Below are positions 29,806-38,792 of a stretch of 64,000 nt of DNA, in pieces (position 1 is the first letter of the stretch; every line of letters begins with the position of its first letter). The notes under the pieces are model-generated. The model was not told where the DNA came from, did not search any database, and saw nothing but the letters and a program-made list of their open reading frames with translations. A program made the position numbers and the translations under genes. Source of the DNA: Brevundimonas naejangsanensis (lineage in GTDB: Bacteria > Pseudomonadota > Alphaproteobacteria > Caulobacterales > Caulobacteraceae); NCBI RefSeq assembly GCF_000635915.2, contig NZ_CP015614.1, forward strand, positions 1,099,501 to 1,163,500. Direction: 5' to 3'.

Positions 29806-31131
29806 ATGGAGACTACAGCCAAGCGCGGACTGCCGCTTCACATGCTGATGCTGATCGGATTTCTGGTCGGCCTCATCGGCGGCCTCATCGTCAATCTGAC
29901 CGTCGGCGGCGATGCCGGCTGGGTTCAGTGGCTGACCTCCAATATTACAGGACCGGCAGGCCAGATCTTCCTGCGCCTGCTGTTCATGCTGGTGCTGCCC
30001 CTGCTGTTCTCGGCGCTGGTGATCGGCGTGGCCGAGATGGGCGACCTCAAGGCCCTCGGCCGCGCGGGATCGCGCAGCTTGATCTATACCGTAGTGATTT
30101 CCGCCATGGCCGTGCTGATCGGCATGGTCATGGTCAATGTGTTCAGGCCGGGCGACGGCGTGGATCCAGTCCTCGCCCAGCAACTCTTGGATCAGGGACG
30201 CGCCGGGGCCGCCTCCATCATCGGCAATGCGCCGACCTCGGTCCAGGCCGGCGACTTCTTCCTCGACTTGATCCCCTCGAACGTCTTCACGGCGGCGGCC
30301 GAGAACCAGATCCTGCCGGTCATGGTCTTCGCCCTCTTCTTCGGCGTCGGCCTGGTCATGGCCAAGAGTCCGGCCACCGACCGCCTCCAACAGACGATCG
30401 AAGGCCTGTTCGAGGTGATGATGAAGCTCATCAACCTCGTCATCCGCGTCGCGCCTATCGCCATCGCCTGCCTGATGTTCAACCTGGCGGCCCTTTTCGG
30501 CTGGGACCTGCTGATCCGGTTAGGCGCCTTCGTCGCCGTCGCCGTGGGCGCGATGGCGATCCACATGTTCGTCGTCTATCCGCTGTTCGTGTGGCTGGCT
30601 GGCGGCATGTCGCCCGTGAAGTTCTTCCGCTCCATCCGCGAGGCCATGGTGGTGTCCTTCTCCACCGCCTCCTCGAACGCCAGCCTGCCCGTGTCGCTGC
30701 GTGTGGCGGAGCAGGAGCTAGGCCTGCCGCGCAAGATCGCCCGCTTCGTCCTGACCGTCGGCGCCACCGCCAACCAGAACGGCACCGCCCTGTTCGAAGG
30801 CGTGACGGTGCTGTTCCTGGCCCAGTTCTTCGGCGTCGACCTGACGCTGGGTCAGCAGGTCATCGTCATGCTGGTCTGCATTCTGGGCGGGGTCGGCACG
30901 GCAGGGGTGCCGGCCGGCAGCCTGCCGGTCATCGCCATGATCCTGGCCATGGTGGGCGTGCCGCCCGAGGGCATCGGCCTGATCCTGGGCGTCGACCGCT
31001 TCCTGGACATGTGCCGGACGTCGCTGAACGTCACCGGCGACCTGGTGATCGCCACCATCGTTTCGCGCGGCGAAACGGACGAAGAGGAGCCGGACGCGAC
31101 CGCGCCGCCGCTGGCGGCAAGCGCGGCCTAG
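29806..31131 (+). CDS. Dicarboxylate/amino acid:cation symporter (DAACS family)
   Basis: A 441-residue membrane carrier of the GltP/DctA fold. The hairpin 1 motif reads [12 protein letters not shown]7 has [13 protein letters not shown] in place of the usual NMDGT, and hairpin 2 reads AGVPAGSLP, then [22 protein letters not shown]. The Arg in DMCRT and the following Asn/Asp pattern are typical. Glutamate, aspartate or C4-dicarboxylates are the likely substrates. The Met-Asp of NMDGT is Gln-Asn here, which may alter cation coupling. It lies 30 nt after the binding-protein gene. Its end overlaps the convergent sseA by 4 nt. Confidence 0.88.
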   Translation: METTAKRGLPLHMLMLIGFLVGLIGGLIVNLTVGGDAGWVQWLTSNITGPAGQIFLRLLFMLVLPLLFSALVIGVAEMGDLKALGRAGSRSLIYTVVISAMAVLIGMVMVNVFRPGDGVDPVLAQQLLDQGRAGAASIIGNAPTSVQAGDFFLDLIPSNVFTAAAENQILPVMVFALFFGVGLVMAKSPATDRLQQTIEGLFEVMMKLINLVIRVAPIAIACLMFNLAALFGWDLLIRLGAFVAVAVGAMAIHMFVVYPLFVWLAGGMSPVKFFRSIREAMVVSFSTASSNASLPVSLRVAEQELGLPRKIARFVLTVGATANQNGTALFEGVTVLFLAQFFGVDLTLGQQVIVMLVCILGGVGTAGVPAGSLPVIAMILAMVGVPPEGIGLILGVDRFLDMCRTSLNVTGDLVIATIVSRGETDEEEPDATAPPLAASAA

Positions 31132-31967
31132 CCGGTCGCCAGGGGCGCGTCCGGCCGCGCGCCCCATTCGGCCCACGACCCGTCATAAAGCCGCGACGGC
31201 CGCCCCAGAACGGCCAGCCCCAGGGTCAGGATCGCCGCCGTCACGCCCGAGCCGCAGCTGGTGATGACGGGCCGTTCCAGATCGACGCCCGCCGCGCGAA
31301 AGGCGTCTTCCAGCGCCTGACCCCGTTTCAGCGTCCCATCCGCATTCAGCAGATGGCCGAACGGCAGGTTCAGCGCCCCCGGCATGTGCCCCGCGCGCAC
31401 GCCGGGACGCGGTTCGGCCGCTTCGCCCCGAAAGCGGGCCGCTCCGCGCGCATCGACCACCTGCAGCCCCTCGGTCAGCGCGGCGCCGACCTGACCGAAG
31501 TCCGCCACGGCGTCCGCATCGAACCGCGCTTCAAACTGCGTCGGGACCGGCGCCCCGGCCGCGCCGTCTTCCAACGGTCGCCCTTCGGCCTTCCATTTCG
31601 GCAGGCCGCCATCCAGCACGCGCACGCGCTCGGCGCCCATGGTCCGCAGCGTCCACCAGACCCGCGCCGCCGAGAACAGCCCTTGGGCGTCATAGACCAC
31701 GATGTCGTCGCTCTCGGCCACGCCCATCGCCCCCATCGCCTCGGCGAAGGCTGCGGGCGAGGGCAGCATGTGCGGATAGGGGCTTTCCCGATCCGACATG
31801 GCGTCCAGATCGAAGAAGACGGCGCCGGGCAGCCGCTCGCGCTCGAAATCCGCGCGCGCGTCCCGTCCATCCAGCCACCAGCTGGCGTCGATGATGCGCA
31901 GGTCGGGCTTGGTCATCTGCTCGGCGAGGGCTTCGGTCGAGATCAGGGGCGTGTCGGGCGCGTTCAT
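31128..31967 (-). CDS. sseA: 3-mercaptopyruvate/thiosulfate sulfurtransferase
   Basis: A 279-residue tandem rhodanese. The N-terminal domain has [20 protein letters not shown]; the C-terminal domain carries the active-site loop CGSGVTA, the signature of 3-mercaptopyruvate sulfurtransferases (thiosulfate enzymes have CRKGVT-type loops). It moves sulfur from 3-mercaptopyruvate to thiols or cyanide in cysteine catabolism. It is convergent with the symporter and divergent from kdsA. Confidence 0.92.
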   Translation of the reverse strand: MNAPDTPLISTEALAEQMTKPDLRIIDASWWLDGRDARADFERERLPGAVFFDLDAMSDRESPYPHMLPSPAAFAEAMGAMGVAESDDIVVYDAQGLFSAARVWWTLRTMGAERVRVLDGGLPKWKAEGRPLEDGAAGAPVPTQFEARFDADAVADFGQVGAALTEGLQVVDARGAARFRGEAAEPRPGVRAGHMPGALNLPFGHLLNADGTLKRGQALEDAFRAAGVDLERPVITSCGSGVTAAILTLGLAVLGRPSRLYDGSWAEWGARPDAPLATG

Positions 31968-32115
31968 GGCCTCAGATTACCACGATCACGCGAACAATGG
32001 TCAGGGCCTGAGTCGCCGGATAAGTTGCGCAAACGCATCCGCGACGCCACCTGTCCGACTCAAAGTCGCGGCACAGGCTCGCGAACCGCCGTTAAAACCA
32101 GTCGAAAGCGCCGCC

Positions 32116-32994
32116 GTGACCTCTCCGAACGCCGTCATCACCCTGTCCGAAGGCCTCAAGACCCCCGTCGTCATCGGCGGCGGCGCCCGCATCGTCTTCA
32201 TCGCCGGCCCCTGCCAGATGGAAAGCCGCCAGCACGCGCTTGAGACGGCCCATCAGCTGAAGGAGATCGGCGAGCGGCTGAACCTCGGCATCATCTACAA
32301 GACCAGCTTCGACAAGGCGAACCGCACCAGCGCCAGCGCCGCGCGCGGCATCGGCCTGAAGGACGCCCTGCCGATCTTCGCCGAAATCCGTGAAGTCACC
32401 GGCCTGCCGACCCTGACCGACGTACACTCCGAGGCCCAGTGCGCGCCCGTGAGCGAGGCTGTCGATGTGCTGCAGATCCCGGCCTTCCTGTCGCGCCAGA
32501 CCGACCTGCTGCTGGCCGCCGCCGCCACGAACAAGGCGATCAACATCAAGAAAGGCCAGTTCCTGGCCCCCTGGGACATGAAGAACGTCATCGCCAAGGT
32601 CACAGGCGCCGGCAACCCCAACGTCATGGCCTGCGAGCGCGGCGCCAGCTTCGGCTACAACACCCTGGTCAGCGATATGCGTGCCCTGCCGATCCTGCGC
32701 GAGATCGGCTGCCCCGTCGTCTTCGACGCGACCCACAGCGTCCAGCAGCCGGGCGGGCAGGGGACCTCCTCGGGCGGCCAGCGCGAGTTCGTGCCGGTGC
32801 TGGCCCGCGCCGCCGTCTCGGTCGGCGTCGACGCCGTCTTCATGGAGACGCACGAAGACCCGGACAACGCTCCGTCGGACGGCCCCAACATGGTGCCGCT
32901 GAGCCAGTTCGAGGCCCTGGCGGCCGAACTGATCGCCTTCGACGACCTGGCCATCAAGCTGGGTCACAAGGGGCCGATGGCGAAGACGGCGTGA
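32116..32994 (+). CDS. kdsA: 2-dehydro-3-deoxyphosphooctonate aldolase (Kdo-8-phosphate synthase)
   Basis: A 292-residue aldolase that joins phosphoenolpyruvate and arabinose 5-phosphate for the Kdo of lipopolysaccharide. Motifs include [35 protein letters not shown] and [12 protein letters not shown]. It starts at a GTG ([10 protein letters not shown]); the region upstream is out of frame with the family, so no ATG fits. The Cys of GPCQ and the Asn of KAN relate to the metal-dependence split of the family, but I do not call it. It heads a kdsA-hldE-hldD cluster for the LPS core. Confidence 0.94.
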   Translation: MTSPNAVITLSEGLKTPVVIGGGARIVFIAGPCQMESRQHALETAHQLKEIGERLNLGIIYKTSFDKANRTSASAARGIGLKDALPIFAEIREVTGLPTLTDVHSEAQCAPVSEAVDVLQIPAFLSRQTDLLLAAAATNKAINIKKGQFLAPWDMKNVIAKVTGAGNPNVMACERGASFGYNTLVSDMRALPILREIGCPVVFDATHSVQQPGGQGTSSGGQREFVPVLARAAVSVGVDAVFMETHEDPDNAPSDGPNMVPLSQFEALAAELIAFDDLAIKLGHKGPMAKTA

Positions 32995-33012
32995 ATCCGC
33001 TAGTTCGGCGTC

Positions 33013-34473
33013 ATGGCTGAACGTTCTCTCGATCTCGGCGCCCTGCAGTCCTTGCTGGAGCGCGTGCGCGACCTGAAGGTCGCCTGCGTCGGCGATCTGA
33101 TGCTGGATCGCTATGTCTATGGCGAGGTCAGCCGCATCTCGCCCGAGGCGCCGATCCCGGTCCTGCACGCGCGCCGCACCGTGGCCATGCCCGGCGGCGT
33201 GGGCAATGTGGCGCGCAACGTCGCGGCCCTGGGCGGTCGGGCCCGTCTGGGCGCGGTCGCGGGCGATGACGCGGCGGGCGCCGAACTGGCCGATCTGATC
33301 GCCGCCGAGGACCGGATCGAGGACGCCCTGATCCGGCCCGAAGGCGCCGCCACCATCGTCAAGACGCGCTTCGTCGCCGCCGGCCAGCAGCTGCTCCGTC
33401 TGGACGACGAGGCCGCGACCCATTCGGGCTATGCCGACAAGGCGGTGTTCCAGGGCGCGGGCGCCATCCTGCTGTCCGACTACGCCAAGGGCGTGGTGGA
33501 CGACGGCGCCATTCAGGCGGCGCTGTGGGCCGGGGCTGAATACGGCGCGCCGGTCATCGTCGACCCCAAGGGCCGCGACTTCGCCCGCTATGGCGCGGTT
33601 GACGTCATCAAGCCGAACGCCAGCGAACTGGCCGGCGCCACCGGCCTGCCGACCGAAACCGACGAACAGGTCGAGGCGGCGCTGGCCGCCCTGCTGGCCT
33701 CTACGACCGCCAAGGCCGTCATCGTCACCCGCGCGGGCAAGGGCATGACCCTGGCGAAACGGGGCGGCGGGGTCGTCCACTTCCCCGGCCGGGCGCGCGA
33801 AGTATTCGACGTCTCGGGCGCGGGCGACACCTGCCTCGCCGCGCTGGGTCTGGCGCTGGGCGCGGGCGCGACGCTGGAACAGGCGGTGCAGTTCGCCATC
33901 CTCGCCTCGGGCGTGGTCGTGGGCAAGAGCGGCACCGCCGTCGTGACCCCGGCCGAACTGATCGAGGCCGAGATGAGCCAGCACGCGGCCCTGGCCCAGT
34001 CCAAGGTCACGCCGCTGGACGAACTGGCCGATCAGGTCGAAGCGTGGAAGCGCCAGGGCCTGAAGGTCGGCTTCACCAACGGCTGCTTCGACATCCTCCA
34101 CCGCGGCCACGTCGCCTATCTGGCCCAAGCGCGCAGCTGGTGCGACCGGCTGGTGGTGGCGCTGAACACCGACGCCTCGGTGCGCCGCCTGAAGGGCGAG
34201 GGCCGTCCCGTCAACGATCTGGACAGCCGCGCCGCCGTTATCGGCGGCCTGGCCAGCGTCGACCGCGTCACCGCCTTCGACGACCCGACCCCCATCGCCC
34301 TGATCCAGCGACTGAAGCCCGATGTGCTGATCAAGGGCGCGGACTACACCAAGGACAAGGTCGTCGGCGCCGCCGAGGTCGAAAGCTGGGGCGGAGAAGT
34401 CCGTCTGGCCGACTTCGCCGACGGCTATTCCACGACGAAGACGATTGAAAAGATGACTGGAGACAAGGCATGA
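33013..34473 (+). CDS. hldE: Bifunctional heptose 7-phosphate kinase / heptose 1-phosphate adenylyltransferase
   Basis: A 486-residue fusion. Residues 1-320 are a PfkB-type kinase (VGDLMLDRYVYGEVSRISPEAP near the start, GGVGNVARN, and the anion-hole motif DVSGAGDTCLAALG). Residues 345-486 are a nucleotidyltransferase (GFTNGCFDILHRGHVAYL with the HxGH motif). It makes ADP-glycero-manno-heptose precursors for the LPS inner core. It lies 18 nt after kdsA and overlaps hldD by 4 nt. Confidence 0.96.
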   Translation: MAERSLDLGALQSLLERVRDLKVACVGDLMLDRYVYGEVSRISPEAPIPVLHARRTVAMPGGVGNVARNVAALGGRARLGAVAGDDAAGAELADLIAAEDRIEDALIRPEGAATIVKTRFVAAGQQLLRLDDEAATHSGYADKAVFQGAGAILLSDYAKGVVDDGAIQAALWAGAEYGAPVIVDPKGRDFARYGAVDVIKPNASELAGATGLPTETDEQVEAALAALLASTTAKAVIVTRAGKGMTLAKRGGGVVHFPGRAREVFDVSGAGDTCLAALGLALGAGATLEQAVQFAILASGVVVGKSGTAVVTPAELIEAEMSQHAALAQSKVTPLDELADQVEAWKRQGLKVGFTNGCFDILHRGHVAYLAQARSWCDRLVVALNTDASVRRLKGEGRPVNDLDSRAAVIGGLASVDRVTAFDDPTPIALIQRLKPDVLIKGADYTKDKVVGAAEVESWGGEVRLADFADGYSTTKTIEKMTGDKA

Positions 34474-35471
34474 CCCTGCGAATGATCGTCGTCACGGGCG
34501 GCGCGGGCTTCATCGGCTCCAACATCGTCGCCCGCCTGTGCGAGAGCGGCGCCTGGGACGTGGTCGTCTGCGACCGGCTGGAGACGGCCGACCTCGCCAA
34601 GTGGAAGAACATCGCCAAACACCCCATCGCCGATCTGTGGGCGCCCGAAGAGCTGTTCGACCAGCTGGAGCGTCACGCCGACCGCATCGAGGCGGTGATC
34701 CACATGGGCGCCATCTCCTCGACGACCGAGCCGGACGCCGACCTGATCCTGCGCACCAACTTCAGCCTGTCGCGCGACATCTGGGACTGGTGCGCGGTGC
34801 GCAACGTGCGGATGATCTACGCCTCCTCGGCCGCCACCTACGGCGACGGCGAGGCGGGGTTCGAGGATCGCGACGATCCTGAGAGCCTGAATTCGCTTCG
34901 GCCGCTAAACGCCTATGGTTATTCGAAATACCTGTTCGATCAATACGCCGTCCGGCAGGCCGATCGCGACGAGGCGCCGCGTCAGTGGGCGGGGCTGAAG
35001 TTCTTCAACGTCTATGGCCCGAACGAGGGCCACAAGGGCGGCATGAAGTCGGTCGTGGCCCAGATCTGGCCCAAGGTTCAGGCGGGCGAGACGGTCAGTC
35101 TGTTCCGCTCGCACAACCCGAACTATCCCGACGGCGGCCAGCTGCGCGACTTCGTCTTCGTCGATGACGTGGTCAACATCATCCTGTGGCTGCTGGAGCG
35201 TGAAGACATCTCGGGCGTGTTCAACGCGGGTTCGGGCCAGGCGCGCTCCTTCGCCGATCTGGCGCGGGCGACCTTCGCCGCGGCGGGCAAGGAGCCGTCC
35301 ATCGCCTATATCGATATGCCCGAGGCGATCCGCGACCGGTATCAGTACTTCACCGAGGCCCGCATGGATCGCATCCGCGCCCTCGGCTACGGCGGGCAGT
35401 CGACCCCGCTGGAGGAAGGCGTCCGCCGCTACGTCCAGGACTTCCTGGCCCAGTCGGACACGTACCGCTGA
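34470..35471 (+). CDS. hldD: ADP-L-glycero-D-manno-heptose 6-epimerase
   Basis: A 333-residue short-chain dehydrogenase-type epimerase. The NADP-binding motif VTGGAGFIGSNI, the catalytic SSAATYGDG and YGYSKYLFDQ (YxxxK) and the family segment KFFNVYGPNEGHKG are visible. It converts ADP-D,D-heptose to the L,D form, the last step of precursor synthesis for core heptose. The ATG overlaps the hldE stop; GGAGA lies upstream. Another ATG at 34482 is less likely. GmhA and GmhB are not in the window. Confidence 0.95.
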   Translation: MTLRMIVVTGGAGFIGSNIVARLCESGAWDVVVCDRLETADLAKWKNIAKHPIADLWAPEELFDQLERHADRIEAVIHMGAISSTTEPDADLILRTNFSLSRDIWDWCAVRNVRMIYASSAATYGDGEAGFEDRDDPESLNSLRPLNAYGYSKYLFDQYAVRQADRDEAPRQWAGLKFFNVYGPNEGHKGGMKSVVAQIWPKVQAGETVSLFRSHNPNYPDGGQLRDFVFVDDVVNIILWLLEREDISGVFNAGSGQARSFADLARATFAAAGKEPSIAYIDMPEAIRDRYQYFTEARMDRIRALGYGGQSTPLEEGVRRYVQDFLAQSDTYR

Positions 35472-36571
35472 TGCTGCCCCGGCTGACTGCGCGCCAGTGG
35501 GTCGGCTACGCGGGCTTTGCGCTCGTCTTCATTCTGACGGCGGCGGTCGTCGTCTGGCGCGGCGATATCCTGCGCTCAGCTCTGGATCCGCAGGTGCCGT
35601 TCCAGACCTATCAGCCGCCGGCCACGCCTGACTATGCGCAGACGGACGCCTGGGCGCTGCTGGACGCGCGCACGCCGACGGCCGGTCCTGCACACGTCTT
35701 CTTCGTCCATTCCACCACCTATAACGGCGGCAAGGAGTGGAACGGGGCCGTTGATGACGCCCGCGCCCTGGCCGGGCTGCGCGGCGCGGTCCTGCCCAAC
35801 TACGCCGGGCCTCTGGCCCTGGCTGGAGACGTCAGCGCGCCCCTGTATCGCCAGGCCAGCCTCTACACCCGCCTGACCCTGCGCGAAGACGCCCGAGAGG
35901 CGCGCGCCTTCGCCTATCAGGACATATCCGCCGCCTTCGACGCCTGGCTGAAACGCCATCCGGACGGCCCCATCATCCTGGCCGGGGTAGAGCAGGGCGC
36001 CGAACTGGCCGACCGCCTGCTGCATGAACGGATCGCGCCCGATCCCGCCCTGCGCTCGCGTCTGGTCGCCGCCTACCTCATGGAGCACCTGGCCCCGACG
36101 TCTCGCTTCACCGCCATTCCCCTGTGCAGCAGCCGCGAGCAGGCTGGCTGCGTCATAACTTGGCGCTCGCTGGAGGAGAACAACGAGAGCGAGGCGCGCC
36201 GCGCGCTGCGGCGGGCTCTGACATGGGACGACCGGGGAACTCTGGTGACGTTCGACGGCCTGGCCTCGGCCTGCGTCAATCCGGTGACGGGATCAGCGGA
36301 CGCCCCGCGCTCTGAAATGCGCGAAAGCCGCGGCGCCACCAACGCCACCAATCTGGAGTGGGGCGTACGTCCCGCCCTGCAGCGTCGTATCGTCGCCGCC
36401 GAGTGCCGCAACGGCGTCCTGTGGCGGTCACGCCTGAGTTCAGAGTCCTTCCGACCGACCGGCGCCTGGGCGGAACAGCGCAAGATCCCGCCCTACAACC
36501 CTTTCTATGCGGACATAGAAGCCGATGCGATGGCCCGCCTGTCGGCATGGTCGGCGCTGCATCCGTCGTAA
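35471..36571 (+). CDS. DUF3089 (alpha/beta hydrolase-like) membrane-anchored protein
   Basis: A 366-residue protein with an N-terminal TM anchor (WVGYAGFALVFILTAAVVVW) and a DUF3089-type body. Family features are HVFFVHSTTYNGGKEWNGAVDD, PNYAGPL, YQDISAAFDAWL and the nucleophile-elbow-like ILAGVEQGAEL, in which the usual Ser of GxSxG is Glu-Gln (GVEQG). That makes hydrolase activity uncertain. The start codon overlaps the hldD stop by one base, so it is co-translated with the heptose genes, which may hint at an envelope role. Confidence 0.78.
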   Translation: MLPRLTARQWVGYAGFALVFILTAAVVVWRGDILRSALDPQVPFQTYQPPATPDYAQTDAWALLDARTPTAGPAHVFFVHSTTYNGGKEWNGAVDDARALAGLRGAVLPNYAGPLALAGDVSAPLYRQASLYTRLTLREDAREARAFAYQDISAAFDAWLKRHPDGPIILAGVEQGAELADRLLHERIAPDPALRSRLVAAYLMEHLAPTSRFTAIPLCSSREQAGCVITWRSLEENNESEARRALRRALTWDDRGTLVTFDGLASACVNPVTGSADAPRSEMRESRGATNATNLEWGVRPALQRRIVAAECRNGVLWRSRLSSESFRPTGAWAEQRKIPPYNPFYADIEADAMARLSAWSALHPS

Positions 36572-36591
36572 GCGCGTCAGGCCCTCGGCGC

Positions 36592-36969
36592 TCAGGCCCT
36601 TTGCATGTTCAGCGCCGTCATCAAGGCGTCGCGAATGGCGCCTTCAGTGAAGGGCTTCTGCACTGTGGGGTTGCCGCGCCAATGTTCCGGCAGCCCCGCC
36701 TCGCCATAGCCGGTCGAGAACACGAACGGCACGCCCCTGGCCTTCAGCGCCTCGGCCACCGGGAAGATTTCTCGCCCCGCGACGTTGACGTCCAGCAGGG
36801 CGGCGTCGAGCGGCGCGGTCCCTGAGGCGACGTTCAGCCCGTCCTCGATATTGGATTCCGGGCCGACCACGTCGCAGCCCAGATCGGCCAGGATCGTCTC
36901 CAGCAGCATGGCCACCAGGGACTCGTCCTCAACGATGAGCACGCGTCTGCCGGAAAAGATATCGGTCAT
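36592..36969 (-). CDS. Single-domain response regulator
   Basis: A 125-residue receiver domain with no output domain. The acidic pair is in VLIVEDES, the phosphorylated Asp in ALLDVNVAG, the Thr in VFSTGYGE and the Lys in VQKPFTE. This version (LDVNVAGREIFPVAEAL) is typical of receivers paired with HWE kinases. Its ATG overlaps the stop of the kinase gene just upstream (TGATG), so the two are one operon. Such regulators often act as phosphate sinks or by protein contact. Confidence 0.92.
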   Translation of the reverse strand: MTDIFSGRRVLIVEDESLVAMLLETILADLGCDVVGPESNIEDGLNVASGTAPLDAALLDVNVAGREIFPVAEALKARGVPFVFSTGYGEAGLPEHWRGNPTVQKPFTEGAIRDALMTALNMQRA

Positions 36970-38465
36970 CAGGCTTCTGTCTCCAGCGGCAGGGTGAATC
37001 GGGCGCTCAGGCCGTCTTCTGTGTAACTCATATCGACGGCGCCGCGCAGGTCGTGACGAACATTGCGTTCGATCAGGCGAGTGCCGAAACCGCGCCGCTC
37101 CGGCTTCTTCACAGGCCGACCGACTTTTTCGCTCCAGATGATCTCCAACTGGGGCGAGGCATGAGGGATCACGCGCCAGTCGACCGACACCCGACCGTCG
37201 CCATGAGCCAGGGCGCCGTACTTCGCGGCATTGGTGGCCAGTTCATGGAAGATCATGCCCAGCGACAGGGCGCGGGCGGGCGACAGGGCGATGTGAGGCC
37301 CGTTCAGGCTCAGCCGCCCCACGCCATGCGCCAGCGTCTCGTGTTCCAACACCGCGCGCAGGTCCGCTCCTTCCCAGTGGCTCTTCGTGAGCAGGTCGTG
37401 GGTGTGCGACAGGGCCATCAGCCGCGCCTCAAAGGCTTCGGCGAACGAGCGGGGGTCCTGATGGGTGCGCGCCGTCTGCATGGCGATCGATTGAACGGTG
37501 GCCAAGGTGTTCTTCACGCGATGATTGAGCTCGTCGATCATCAGCTTCTGCCGTTCGGCGGCCATGACCACATCCGTCACGTCATGCCCTTGAACAAACA
37601 CGCCGATCACGCGCGCGTTCTCGTCCCGGATGGGTTGATAGGCGAAGTCGATGTAGCGATTGGCGGCCGGTCCGTCGGGCGAATGCTGCAGGCTGAACGC
37701 GCGCTGCCGGCCCATGACCGGTTCCCCAGTCTCGTAAACGTCGTTCAGGAAGTCGAGATGACCTTGCTCGCCCAACTCGGGCAGGGCTTCTTTGACGGTG
37801 CTGCCCAGAATGTCGCGATGATTGACGAGCCGGTAGCAGGCCTCATTGCAGAACTGCACGACATGATCTGGTCCGCTCAGAACGGCTACAAAGCCTGGCG
37901 CGTTCAACAGAACGTCCGATAGCTGCCGCCGTTCGGCCTCCAGCCTTTGATTGTCGGCCTCGACCTTCAGCGCGCGACGGAAGACCCCGCCGCCTAGCAT
38001 TTCATCGAGGGCGTTGCCTGAACCATCCTGGGTCGGCCGCGCCCTGATAAGGTCGGTGACATCGCTGGTGTGCTGCAGGATATGGGTGACTTCGCCCTGA
38101 TCGTTCTTGATCGGCGTGTGGGTGCAGCTCCAGTAGCGCTCTTCGAACACGGCCTGGCCGTGGGCCCCTGTCGTACGGATCGGATAGTGAAGCAGGGCCA
38201 GATGATCGGACTGCCCGCTTCCCAGCACTTTTCTGAAGGACGCCTCCAGCCGCTGGCTGTCTTCACGACCAGGACCGTCCGCCGCCGCCCCGAAGACGTC
38301 CATGACGTGGGCGCCGATCAGCTCTTCACGCGTACGCTGGGTGACATCCAGATACGCCTGGTTCATCCCTGCAAACCTCAGGTCGCGATCCAGCAGCATA
38401 TAGGGGTTAGGCGAGGCGTCGAAGGCCGCGACTAAGTCAATCGTTTTGGCCAGTGTCTTCAACAC
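36969..38465 (-). CDS. PAS-PAS HWE-family sensor histidine kinase
   Basis: A 498-residue soluble kinase. Two PAS domains occupy roughly residues 10-140 and 175-305, each ending in an (I/V)xxDVTD segment. The kinase core has the phosphoacceptor ELNHRVKNTLATVQSIA, the family motif HWEGADL and the ATP-site HELATNAAKYGAL. HWE kinases are frequent in alphaproteobacteria and include LOV photoreceptors and general stress kinases; the LOV cysteine motif (NCRFLQ) is not present, so light sensing via flavin is not supported. No TM segments, so the signal is cytoplasmic. Partner receiver overlaps downstream. Confidence 0.92.
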   Translation of the reverse strand: MLKTLAKTIDLVAAFDASPNPYMLLDRDLRFAGMNQAYLDVTQRTREELIGAHVMDVFGAAADGPGREDSQRLEASFRKVLGSGQSDHLALLHYPIRTTGAHGQAVFEERYWSCTHTPIKNDQGEVTHILQHTSDVTDLIRARPTQDGSGNALDEMLGGGVFRRALKVEADNQRLEAERRQLSDVLLNAPGFVAVLSGPDHVVQFCNEACYRLVNHRDILGSTVKEALPELGEQGHLDFLNDVYETGEPVMGRQRAFSLQHSPDGPAANRYIDFAYQPIRDENARVIGVFVQGHDVTDVVMAAERQKLMIDELNHRVKNTLATVQSIAMQTARTHQDPRSFAEAFEARLMALSHTHDLLTKSHWEGADLRAVLEHETLAHGVGRLSLNGPHIALSPARALSLGMIFHELATNAAKYGALAHGDGRVSVDWRVIPHASPQLEIIWSEKVGRPVKKPERRGFGTRLIERNVRHDLRGAVDMSYTEDGLSARFTLPLETEA

Positions 38466-38612
38466 GCCCCCCGTCCTGTTGGGTCCCTAACGCAACGCGC
38501 GCGGAAAGGGTGCACGGCCTGCTGTTGAAACAGGAAAACTGTAAAGACGAGCGTTCTTAAGCATCAAGCTGACGGCGGCTTGTCGGAAGCAAGAAATCTT
38601 CAGGAGGAGGAA

Positions 38613-38687
38613 TGGTGGACGCGACAGGGATTGAACCTGTGACCCCCTCGGTGTGAACGAGGTGCTCTCCCGCTGAGCTACGCGTCC
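38613..38687 (-). tRNA. tRNA-Val (anticodon CAC)
   Basis: The cloverleaf is complete on the minus strand. Acceptor GGACGCG pairs with CGCGTCC, D-arm is GCTC/GAGC, the anticodon stem CCTCG/CGAGG carries loop TTCACAC (anticodon CAC), and the T-arm is ACAGG-TTCAATC-CCTGT. The discriminator A and CCA are encoded in the DNA. Confidence 0.96.
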
Positions 38688-38792
38688 GCCTGGGAACGGG
38701 GCGGTCAGTGACTGCGCCGTCGGGAGGCGGGGACATAGCCCGCGATTCCGACGACGGCAAGCCTCAATTCATCAAATAGCAGCGTCGCTTGC

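Noticed and set aside
37000..38465. LOV photoreceptor call for the HWE kinase
   Set aside because: The PAS domains lack the flavin-binding cysteine motif (NCRFLQ).
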